Assembly (NCBI GenBank): GCA_937893155.1
Contig: CALBGU010000263.1
Span: forward strand, 1 to 22,857
Source of the DNA: an uncultured Treponema sp.
GTDB taxonomy: Bacteria; Spirochaetota; Spirochaetia; Treponematales; Treponemataceae
DNA: 22,857 nucleotides
Direction of reading: 5' to 3'
A model generated the notes under the pieces. It did not search any database. It saw nothing but the letters and a program-made list of their open reading frames with translations, and was not told the DNA's origin. Numbering within the stretch: position 1 is the first letter of the stretch; every line of letters begins with the position of its first letter. The position numbers and the translations under genes are program-made. This document shows, piece by piece, positions 1-6,677 of the stretch.

Positions 1-39
1 ACAAAATTCGCACCATTATTGCACCATAAAAGAGCGAAA

Positions 40-201
40 AAGCATTTATTTTTGCCTTTATTGCACCATAAATGCAAAAACAAGCGTTTAGTTTGCATTT
101 TATGATACAATAAATGTCGACTAAGCGTTTAGTTTGCGTTTTATGGCACAATAAACGGCGACTAAGCGTTTAGTTTGCGTTTTATGGTGTCATAATTGCA
201 G
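40..201. repeat. 41-bp tandem repeat array, about four copies
   Basis: Copies begin at 82, 123 and 164 (spacing exactly 41), each opening with AAGCGTTTAGTTTGC; a degenerate earlier copy begins near 40. Each unit carries short inverted arms: GCATTTAT (42-49) with ATAAATGC (68-75), GCGTTTA (84-90) with TAAATGT (111-117), and CGTTTA (126-131) with TAAACG (152-157). The arms change together between copies, so a hairpin seems to be kept. The last copy is degenerate on its right side. Function unknown; it lies upstream of the receptor gene at 320. I see no convincing gene in 1-319. Confidence 0.85.
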
Positions 202-282
202 AAAATCCGTCTTACTGCACTCGTTTTAGTACGTCACAAAGCGATTTCGCCTCACGTTCACCTTTGATAAAAAAGAAAAAAG

Positions 283-311
283 TGGAAATCTCACCAAAAG
301 CGTGGCATAAT
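283..311 (+). promoter_or_regulatory. Putative promoter of the 7TM-PAS receptor gene
   Basis: A TGGAAA (283-288) and CATAAT (306-311) pair is separated by 17 bases. The -10 ends 8 bases before the ATG at 320, so transcription would start at or within about 2 bases of the start codon. No Shine-Dalgarno sequence precedes this ATG. The -35 matches TTGACA at four of six positions, so this is a moderate call. Confidence 0.5.
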
Positions 312-319
312 AAAAGTAT

Positions 320-1342
320 ATGATTGGTATTTATTTGCATTTATTTCTTATCGCGTGTGCAACAGGCGCGCTTATTTTTGCAATTAATTTCTTTATTTTA
401 GGCGGCGGAAAATGGTACGTTCGGCAATACACGCTGCTTTTAGGCATCACCACGTTTGTTATCAACACAAGTTACGCGCTTCTTGCATTCAGCGCAGACA
501 CGAGCAAGGCTGTTTTCCCGCATTTTGCGGGCGTTTTGGCTATCAATATCTTTTTGCTGCTGGAAGTGTTGTTTGTGTTGCAATCGCTTGAGGTGAAACG
601 GAGTTGGATTATTGGCATTATTTCGTTTTTTGCAGTGTATCTCATTTTTGATTTGATAATTTACGGCACGAACGAAACTTTTTTGTATATTCGCCACGAC
701 GGACTTTTTACGGGCTACGAAATCCAAAAGAAAACGCATTTTGCATTCCATTATTCATACATTGCGGTGATTGCAGTTACGCTGTTTTCGCTCGGGGTAA
801 AATGGTACAAGACGCAAAAAATAAAACACGACAAAAAATTTGTTCTGCGCTTGATTTGGGCGAATCTGCTTTTGATTGTCGCCGCAATTCCCGAACTTTC
901 AATGCTCAATCGCCCCTTAAAATACCCCTCGTTTTCGTTTTGTTTGTGCTTTACGGGGGTGTTTTTTCTGTGGCACTATGCGGTATCGATGCAAGCGGCA
1001 TTCACTCCGACAATCCGCAACACCGCGACGGAAGTTTTTGGAATGATTGATGTACCGATTGTGATTTTCGATTTAGCAGGCGTAATAAAGCTGTTTAATC
1101 CGAGTGCGCAAATCGTGCTTCACATTTCAACGCGCGAACAACAGACGATTCGCGATATATTGCAGCTTTCGGACGTGGAAACGCTGCGGCTTCTCGCCAA
1201 AGCAAAGCATGGCGAAAAAAGCGAATGGCTCACGAAAACCAAAACCGAGGGCAAACGGTGTCGCCTTAAATGCTTTATCAAGTTCGACAGCACTGTCGAG
1301 CCGTTTTGCGTTATCGCGACAACAGAGCTGCTTGAAGGCTGA
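320..1342 (+). CDS. 7TM membrane receptor with C-terminal PAS domain, no output domain
   Basis: A 340-residue integral membrane protein. Seven hydrophobic segments are visible (approximately residues 4-27, 35-57, 67-91, 94-114, 143-163, 177-194 and 205-224), an arrangement like the N-terminal 7TM region of some sensor histidine kinases. From about residue 233 a PAS-like domain follows (TEVFGMIDVPIVIFDLAG...LFNPSA). The protein then stops: no kinase, GGDEF, EAL or HD domain. The natural reading is a sensor module that signals by contact, perhaps with the HD-GYP receptor encoded 17 bases downstream. The ATG lacks a ribosome binding site and lies just after a -10 box, suggesting a leaderless start. 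Family-level assignment is by pattern only; the ligand is unknown. Confidence 0.75.
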   Translation: MIGIYLHLFLIACATGALIFAINFFILGGGKWYVRQYTLLLGITTFVINTSYALLAFSADTSKAVFPHFAGVLAINIFLLLEVLFVLQSLEVKRSWIIGIISFFAVYLIFDLIIYGTNETFLYIRHDGLFTGYEIQKKTHFAFHYSYIAVIAVTLFSLGVKWYKTQKIKHDKKFVLRLIWANLLLIVAAIPELSMLNRPLKYPSFSFCLCFTGVFFLWHYAVSMQAAFTPTIRNTATEVFGMIDVPIVIFDLAGVIKLFNPSAQIVLHISTREQQTIRDILQLSDVETLRLLAKAKHGEKSEWLTKTKTEGKRCRLKCFIKFDSTVEPFCVIATTELLEG

Positions 1343-1359
1343 GAATAAAAGGATACAAT

Positions 1360-4300
1360 ATGAAAGAGTACAAAACGTATCAAGTTGCAATCATCGTGGC
1401 GTTCAGTGTGTTTTCCAATTTTTTAGGCAGACTTTTTTCCGATATTTTACAGCTTCCCGTTTGGCTTGACTCATTCGGCACTTTTCTTACCGCGTATGTA
1501 TTAGGTCCTGCGTGCGCCGTGATAGTTGGTGCTTCGTGCAATATTTTCTATGCGCTTTTTTTTCCGAAATACATCTTTTTTGTGCTTCCGAGCGTTTGTA
1601 TTGCGCTTGTCGTGGGGCATTTTTCGCGAAAAGGCTCTCTTGACACGATGCTTCAGACGATGAGTTTGAGCGTGCTTGTTACGATTGTGTGCGTGATAAC
1701 CCAAACAGTGCTGAACATCTTCGTATTCGACGGCAAAATCAATAATCTCTGGGGAGACGGCATTGTGGCTCTGCTGAAAAGCCGCGGCGTTTTTTTCCCG
1801 ATTTGCGTTCTGGTGGGGCAATTCTATGTGGATTTTGTGGACAAAGTTATTACGCTCGGCGCGCTGTTTTATTTTATCCGCATTTATCGCGCGCTCAAAC
1901 AGCGTCTCCCCCACTTCTTAAAGATGAATATCATCGTGTTTTCAATCGTGTTGGGTGCGTTTTTTGTGATTCCTTCCACCGTTTTTGCCGAGGAAAAAAA
2001 TTTTAATTCGTATGTCCGCACGGTTTACAACGGGCTGAACGGCATTCCCAGCGGTGAAGTCAACGACATCGTGTCCACCAACGACGGTATTATGTGGATT
2101 GGCTCGTATGCAGGGCTGTATCGGCACAACGGCACGGAATTCCGCTTTATGCACGAGTTCGATTCGATTCGTTCGGTGAAATGCCTCTATGTTGACGACG
2201 AAGGCAGGCTTTTTGTGGGCACGAACGACAACGGGCTTTCTATCGTGATTAACGAAACCGTGATGAACGTGCTAGAAGAAAAAAACGGACTTCCTGCCGA
2301 CAGCGTTCGCTGCATTACGCGCAGTTCCGATGGATTTTACTACGTCGGCACGGCAAGCGAAATGGCGGTGATTTCCATAAACGGCGGGCTTGAGGTGGCG
2401 GCGGTCATCAGCGAAATTGAGAGTGCGAAAAAAATTACCGCAGACGACAGCGACCGCGTGGCAACGGTAACGTCTGACGGCACGCTTTTTATTGTGCAGG
2501 ACAAAAAAATCGTATGGGATTCAAAAAGCACAGGCGAACATTTTACAACGGCGGCATTCGGCACGGACGGGCTTTTGTATGCCACCACGGAGAAAAATAC
2601 GCTGCTCGTTTTTGAGCTTTCGGGCAATCCTGTGCGCATTGTGGAAGCCGTTCATTCAATGGATTGCGGTTCGCTTCGGCATATCAATGCAATCAATTTT
2701 GTGGACGACTGCATTTTTTTGTGCGCAGACAACGGCGCGGGCTATTTGCATAACGGCGCGTTTTACCTCATTGAAACAGGCGATTTTAATAACTCAATCG
2801 ACCATTTAACGATTGATTATCAGGGCAATTTTTGGTTTTCGTCTTCGCGTTTGGGGCTGCTCAAAATGTGCGAATCCGAGTTTTCGGACGTGTATTCGGC
2901 GGCAGGTTTTGAAAACGCGGTGGTAAATGCCACGCTCAAATATCACGGCGATTTGTATTTTGCCACCGACAGCGGACTGTTGATGTCGAGCGCAGAAACG
3001 GGGCAGAAGAGCGAAAATGAGCTAACGCGATTGCTGTTTAATACGCGCGTCCGCTGTTTGACCGAAGACAAAAACGGCGTTATGTGGATTTGCACAAAGT
3101 CCAAGGGCATTTTGAGTTTTGACGGCAAAACCATAAAACGCTTTGGCGAGGGGAAAAATTTTCGCGTGGCAATTCCGCTTTCTGACGGCTCGATTGCGGC
3201 GGGCACAAACGACGGCTTGTGTTTTATAAAAGAAGATGCAATCGTTGAAACGCCGGAAATCCAAGATATGAACAACCAGTTTGAAAACCCGACCGTGCTT
3301 TGTCTCACGGAACTGCCAAACGGCAAAATTATGGCAGGAACGGACGGCGGCGGGCTTGTTGTCATCAAAAAAAATAAGGCGCAAAACTGGGAAATCGAGC
3401 GGCTGTTTAAGCGCGGCAATGGGCTTTCATCGAACGTCATTTTGCGCATTATTCCCGACCGTGCTTCTGAGAAAAACAGCGTTTTCGTGGTAACGAGCAA
3501 TGCCATTTGCTATATCGACATTGAAAACTTTGTGGGCGGGCAGGATTTGGAGCTTTTTTCGGTGCGGATTTTGAACAATTTTCCGTATTACAACAATTAC
3601 GACCTTGTTATTCACGGCAACGATATTTTTGTGCTCGGCAGCGCGGGGATTTTCGTGGTGAACCGCGATGAGCTGCTGTCGGGAAAGGAGAGGGTGGATT
3701 TTGAGCTTTTGGATTTGAAAAAAGGGCTTCGGAGCGCGCTCACGGCGAATTCGTGGAATTATCTTGATGAAAACGGGAACCTGTTTCTTTCGTGCGGCAC
3801 GGGAGCAAGTTGTTTTAATCTCAATAATTACGGCAAAAACGACCGCTCATACCGAATGCAGTTAAAATCCGTGTTGGTAGACGGAAAACGTCATATTCTG
3901 CAAAAAGATATTTCGTTCGTTATCCCCGCCGAATGTGAAACCGTGGAAATCGCGCCCGAAATCATCAATTATTCTATCAACAATCCATACATCAGCGTGT
4001 GGCTCGAGGGTGTCGATGAAAAACCGTATATTCTTCCACAGCGAGACCTCTCCAGTTCCATTTACACAAACTTGAAATCGGGAACGTACCATTTTCATCT
4101 TGCGGTTTTGGACGCAAAAGGGCACAAAATAACCGAGGAATCCGTCTATTCGCTCACCAAAGCGCACCGTTTTTACGACAACTGGTGGTTTATGCTCTAC
4201 GCGGTCGGGGTGTTTGTGCTTGCGGTGGCATGGCTTACATGGTATTCAACGTCGATGATTCTCAAGCGGCGAATGGAAAAGCAAGAAAAAGAAATGCAGG

Positions 4301-4920
4301 TCATCAAAAATCAAATGCGTATGGGAAACGAAACGATTTTTGCGATTGCAAACGCCGTGGAAGCCCGCGATAAAAGCACAGGACGCCATTCTTTCCGCGT
4401 GGCAGAATATTCGGTGCTGATTGCGCGCGAATTGGGATTTTCGGAAGAAGAACTTGAAGGAATCCGAAAGACAGGGCTTTTGCACGACATCGGAAAAATC
4501 GGCGTTCCCGATTCCATTTTGAACAAGCCCGCAAAATTGACCGACGAGGAATATGCGATTATGAAAACGCACGTCAATATTGGCGGCGAAATCCTAAAAG
4601 ATTTCACGATCATTGAAAACGTGGCAGACGGCGCGAAATATCATCACGAGCATTTTGACGGCTCGGGCTATCCCAATCATCTGCGCGGAGAGGAAATCCC
4701 GCTGAACGCCCGCATTATCGGCATTGCGGACGCTTTTGACGCGATGACCGCAAACCGCATATACCGAAAAGCGCTGGATATGGATTTTGTGGTAAGCGAG
4801 CTCAAGCGTTGCGCAGGAACACAGTTTGACCCCGCGCTCGCCGCGATTATGGTGGAGCTGATAGAAAGCGGAAAACTCGATGTGCACAATGTGTTCAATA
4901 AAAGCGCATCGGTGTCATAA
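1360..4920 (+). CDS. ECF-S-like / beta-propeller / Y_Y_Y / HD-GYP transmembrane receptor (predicted c-di-GMP phosphodiesterase)
   Basis: A 1186-residue multidomain protein. Residues 1-185 are a multi-pass membrane domain resembling the substrate-binding S component of ECF vitamin transporters (LDSFGTFLTAYVLGPACA). A further hydrophobic segment (about 190-208) ends in a signal-like AEEKN. Residues about 214-830 contain two-component-regulator propeller repeats (MWIGSYAGLYRHNG near 245, FYYVGTA near 320, MWICTKSKGILSFDG near 574). A Y_Y_Y-type domain covers about 851-937, a transmembrane helix 942-964, a short coiled coil to about 990, then HD-GYP with HDIGKIG (H1042, D1043) and HHEHFDGSGYP from about 1095. 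These motifs match active cyclic di-GMP phosphodiesterases. The propeller should be periplasmic and the HD-GYP cytoplasmic. A ribosome binding site (AAAAGGA, 1347-1353) supports the ATG. No kinase or DNA-binding domain is present. Confidence 0.88.
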   Translation: MKEYKTYQVAIIVAFSVFSNFLGRLFSDILQLPVWLDSFGTFLTAYVLGPACAVIVGASCNIFYALFFPKYIFFVLPSVCIALVVGHFSRKGSLDTMLQTMSLSVLVTIVCVITQTVLNIFVFDGKINNLWGDGIVALLKSRGVFFPICVLVGQFYVDFVDKVITLGALFYFIRIYRALKQRLPHFLKMNIIVFSIVLGAFFVIPSTVFAEEKNFNSYVRTVYNGLNGIPSGEVNDIVSTNDGIMWIGSYAGLYRHNGTEFRFMHEFDSIRSVKCLYVDDEGRLFVGTNDNGLSIVINETVMNVLEEKNGLPADSVRCITRSSDGFYYVGTASEMAVISINGGLEVAAVISEIESAKKITADDSDRVATVTSDGTLFIVQDKKIVWDSKSTGEHFTTAAFGTDGLLYATTEKNTLLVFELSGNPVRIVEAVHSMDCGSLRHINAINFVDDCIFLCADNGAGYLHNGAFYLIETGDFNNSIDHLTIDYQGNFWFSSSRLGLLKMCESEFSDVYSAAGFENAVVNATLKYHGDLYFATDSGLLMSSAETGQKSENELTRLLFNTRVRCLTEDKNGVMWICTKSKGILSFDGKTIKRFGEGKNFRVAIPLSDGSIAAGTNDGLCFIKEDAIVETPEIQDMNNQFENPTVLCLTELPNGKIMAGTDGGGLVVIKKNKAQNWEIERLFKRGNGLSSNVILRIIPDRASEKNSVFVVTSNAICYIDIENFVGGQDLELFSVRILNNFPYYNNYDLVIHGNDIFVLGSAGIFVVNRDELLSGKERVDFELLDLKKGLRSALTANSWNYLDENGNLFLSCGTGASCFNLNNYGKNDRSYRMQLKSVLVDGKRHILQKDISFVIPAECETVEIAPEIINYSINNPYISVWLEGVDEKPYILPQRDLSSSIYTNLKSGTYHFHLAVLDAKGHKITEESVYSLTKAHRFYDNWWFMLYAVGVFVLAVAWLTWYSTSMILKRRMEKQEKEMQVIKNQMRMGNETIFAIANAVEARDKSTGRHSFRVAEYSVLIARELGFSEEELEGIRKTGLLHDIGKIGVPDSILNKPAKLTDEEYAIMKTHVNIGGEILKDFTIIENVADGAKYHHEHFDGSGYPNHLRGEEIPLNARIIGIADAFDAMTANRIYRKALDMDFVVSELKRCAGTQFDPALAAIMVELIESGKLDVHNVFNKSASVS

Positions 4921-4940
4921 CAGCTTCCAAGGAACATTTT

Positions 4941-6149
4941 ATGAGACTAAAAAACAAATACACCATCACCAGTTTAACCGTGATTGCCGTTATTGGAATC
5001 ATCTTTCTCTGTGTAAAAGTATTCAGTCAGGATTTTTCTGCCAAAAAGGTAAAAGTCGGGTTCATCTACATCGGCGACACCAGCACGGCATACACAAATA
5101 ATTTTTTCCGCTCCCAACTCGAACTAGAAGACGCACTCGGCTCAAATCTGGAAATCGCCGCAAAATTCAATGTTACTGAAAACGATTGCGAAAAGGCGCT
5201 TTCCGAGTTGATTGAAGAAAAATGCAGTATCATTTTTGCCACCAGCTACAGCTACGAGAATGCCACAAAAGAAGCCGCCGCCAAGCACCCAGAAATCCAA
5301 TTTTGCCACGCAACAGGCAAAGCCACGCACGAAGAGCCGTTTTTGGCAAACTACCATAATTTTATGGGCACCATTTTTGAAGGCAGATACATTTCAGGAC
5401 TAGTCGCAGGAAAAAAACTCCTTGAGCTTATCGAAAATGGACAGGTGGAGCGCGCACACGCAAAAATCGGCTACGTTGCGGCGTTCCCCTCCCCCGAAGT
5501 CATCTCGGGCTACACGGCGTTTTTTCTGGGGGTGCGCAGTATCGTCCCCGAAACCGTGATGAGCGTCAAATACACAAACACGTGGAGCAATCAAATCATC
5601 GAAAAAAAATACGCCGAGGCGCTCATCAACGAAGGCTGCGTCATCATCTCGCAACATTCAGACACCACAGGACCTGCAATCGCCTGCGAAGAGATGAGCT
5701 CAAAATATAAAAAGACCGTCTTTCACGTCGGCTACAATCAAAGTATGACCGACGTTGCGCCCACCACCTCGCTCGTGTCGTGCCGCATAAACTGGACGCC
5801 GTATCTGATTGCCGCGGTCAAAGCCGTATTGCGCGGGAAAAAAATCGAAGATATGATAAAATCGCAATACAAGGCGAACGACACTGGATTCGGCTTTAAT
5901 CGCGGCTGGATTGAAATCATCGGATTAAACAAACTGATTATGGCAAAAGACTCCGACACAGACATCGAAAAGGTGATTAAGATGTTCAAAACGGACAGTC
6001 TGACGGTGTTTCAGGGCAATTACATCGGAGTCAATCCGTTTGACGACAGCGATGTATGGGATTTGCAAAAGCCGTTCCCCGAAAACAAAACCCAATCCGC
6101 GCCCGCCTTTTGCTACGTCCTCAAAGACGTTATCACCATCGAAAACTAG
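4941..6149 (+). CDS. BMP-family (PnrA/TmpC-like) periplasmic substrate-binding protein
   Basis: A 402-residue protein of the basic membrane protein family, whose treponemal member TmpC/PnrA binds purine nucleosides. Supporting segments are the opening strand KVKVGFIYIGDTSTAYTNNF, GTIFEGRYISGLVAGKK, KIGYVAAFPSPEVISGY, IISQHSDTTGPAIACEE and FHVGYNQSMTDVAP, in the family's usual order. The N-terminus has one hydrophobic helix (about residues 10-29). Its only cysteine there (C24, in IIFLC) follows a leucine, so it is not a standard lipobox; membrane anchoring is likely but lipidation doubtful. An AAGGA site (about 4929-4933) precedes the ATG, and only 20 bases separate it from the HD-GYP gene, so it is probably co-transcribed. 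No ATPase or permease genes follow, which fits a sensory role better than uptake. Confidence 0.85.
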   Translation: MRLKNKYTITSLTVIAVIGIIFLCVKVFSQDFSAKKVKVGFIYIGDTSTAYTNNFFRSQLELEDALGSNLEIAAKFNVTENDCEKALSELIEEKCSIIFATSYSYENATKEAAAKHPEIQFCHATGKATHEEPFLANYHNFMGTIFEGRYISGLVAGKKLLELIENGQVERAHAKIGYVAAFPSPEVISGYTAFFLGVRSIVPETVMSVKYTNTWSNQIIEKKYAEALINEGCVIISQHSDTTGPAIACEEMSSKYKKTVFHVGYNQSMTDVAPTTSLVSCRINWTPYLIAAVKAVLRGKKIEDMIKSQYKANDTGFGFNRGWIEIIGLNKLIMAKDSDTDIEKVIKMFKTDSLTVFQGNYIGVNPFDDSDVWDLQKPFPENKTQSAPAFCYVLKDVITIEN

Positions 6150-6223
6150 CCTTCGCCGCCGTTTGCCAATGACAGACTTATAAATTAGCATACCTTTTAA
6201 AACACCTCCAACTTTTGCTGCAG

Positions 6224-6243
6224 CAAGGGGCTTAAGCCCCTTG
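6224..6243. repeat. 20-bp perfect palindrome, copy 1
   Basis: CAAGGGGCTTAAGCCCCTTG is its own reverse complement and recurs exactly at 8978-8997. Here it follows the BMP gene by about 75 bases but is not followed by a T-run, so its use as a terminator is less clear than for the second copy. The two copies bracket the 42-bp repeats and the oligopeptide-binding lipoprotein gene. Confidence 0.9.
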
Positions 6244-6270
6244 TCAAAACTATATTATCGAACAGGTTTA

Positions 6271-6522
6271 TTGACCAATAATTCCCTCACCGACTGCTTG
6301 GACGTTCAATTATTGAACAATAATTCATTCACCGACTGCTTGGACAGCCAATTATTAACCAATAATTCACTCACCGACTCTTCGGACGACGAATTATTGA
6401 CTAATAATTCACTCACCGACTCTTCGGACGACGAATTATTGACTAATAATTCCCTCACCGACTCTTCGGACAACGAATTATTGACTAATAATTCACTCAC
6501 CGACTACTTGGACAGTGAATTC
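6271..6522. repeat. Six tandem 42-bp repeats forming paired hairpins
   Basis: Units start at 6271, 6313, 6355, 6397, 6439 and 6481. The most regular unit junction, GAATTATTGACTAATAATTC, is an 8-bp stem with a 4-base loop. Each unit also contains CCGA-ctct-TCGG, or CCGA-ctgc/ctac-TTGG in units 1, 2 and 6, where G-U pairs would keep the stem in RNA. Loops (gact, gaac, aacc) vary more than arms. Because 42 is a multiple of three, both strands stay open and encode similar 14-residue repeats, a by-product of the symmetry. Function unknown. Confidence 0.92.
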
Positions 6523-6581
6523 TTGAAAAAGAACGGCGCAAGAACTCGTTTCTGTAAAAAAGGCGAATGTGATAATGACAC

Positions 6582-6610
6582 TTGCACATTGATGAAACAA
6601 AGCGTATAAT
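6582..6610 (+). promoter_or_regulatory. Strong sigma-70-type promoter of the peptide-binding lipoprotein gene
   Basis: TTGCAC (6582-6587) and a perfect TATAAT (6605-6610) are separated by 17 bases. Transcription would begin near 6617 and give a leader of about 60 bases ending in a GGAGG ribosome binding site. The promoter lies just downstream of the 42-bp repeats. Confidence 0.8.
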
Positions 6611-6677
6611 TTGCAAGCGTCAAGGACGACGATAAATACTCGCCGCCCTTTTTATTTTTGTTTTTTGGAGGAAAGAA

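Larger units (their letters stand above)
6150..6581. other. Intergenic region with palindrome and repeat array
   Basis: About 430 bases without a convincing gene. It holds a 12-bp palindrome TTGCTGCAGCAA (6215-6226) overlapping a 20-bp palindrome (6224-6243), six 42-bp repeats (6271-6522) and then the start of the promoter region for the next lipoprotein. A TTG-initiated reading frame (6241-6609) runs through the repeats, but its start lies inside the palindrome, it lacks a ribosome binding site and both strands are open across the repeats, so I do not call it as a gene. Confidence 0.6.

Noticed and set aside
210..268. Short minus-strand coding-like stretch (IKGEREAKSLCDVLKRVQ then stop)
   Set aside because: No start codon or ribosome binding site and no continuation upstream; too short to support as a gene or remnant.
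2943..3506. Minus-strand frame of 187 residues inside the HD-GYP receptor gene
   Set aside because: Antisense shadow of the propeller region, with no start signal or recognisable domain.
4941..5030. Lipoprotein call for the BMP-family protein
   Set aside because: The only nearby cysteine follows Phe-Leu, not the small residue a lipobox needs, so I leave it as a membrane-anchored or secreted protein.
6271..6522. CRISPR array
   Set aside because: The units are directly tandem at 42 bp with no unique spacers, and no cas genes are nearby. The same applies to the 41-bp repeats at 40-201.
6241..6609. Reading frame through the 42-bp repeats (14-residue repeat peptide)
   Set aside because: Its TTG start is inside a palindrome, it has no ribosome binding site, the downstream promoter overlaps its end, and the opposite strand is equally open because the unit is symmetric and a multiple of three.
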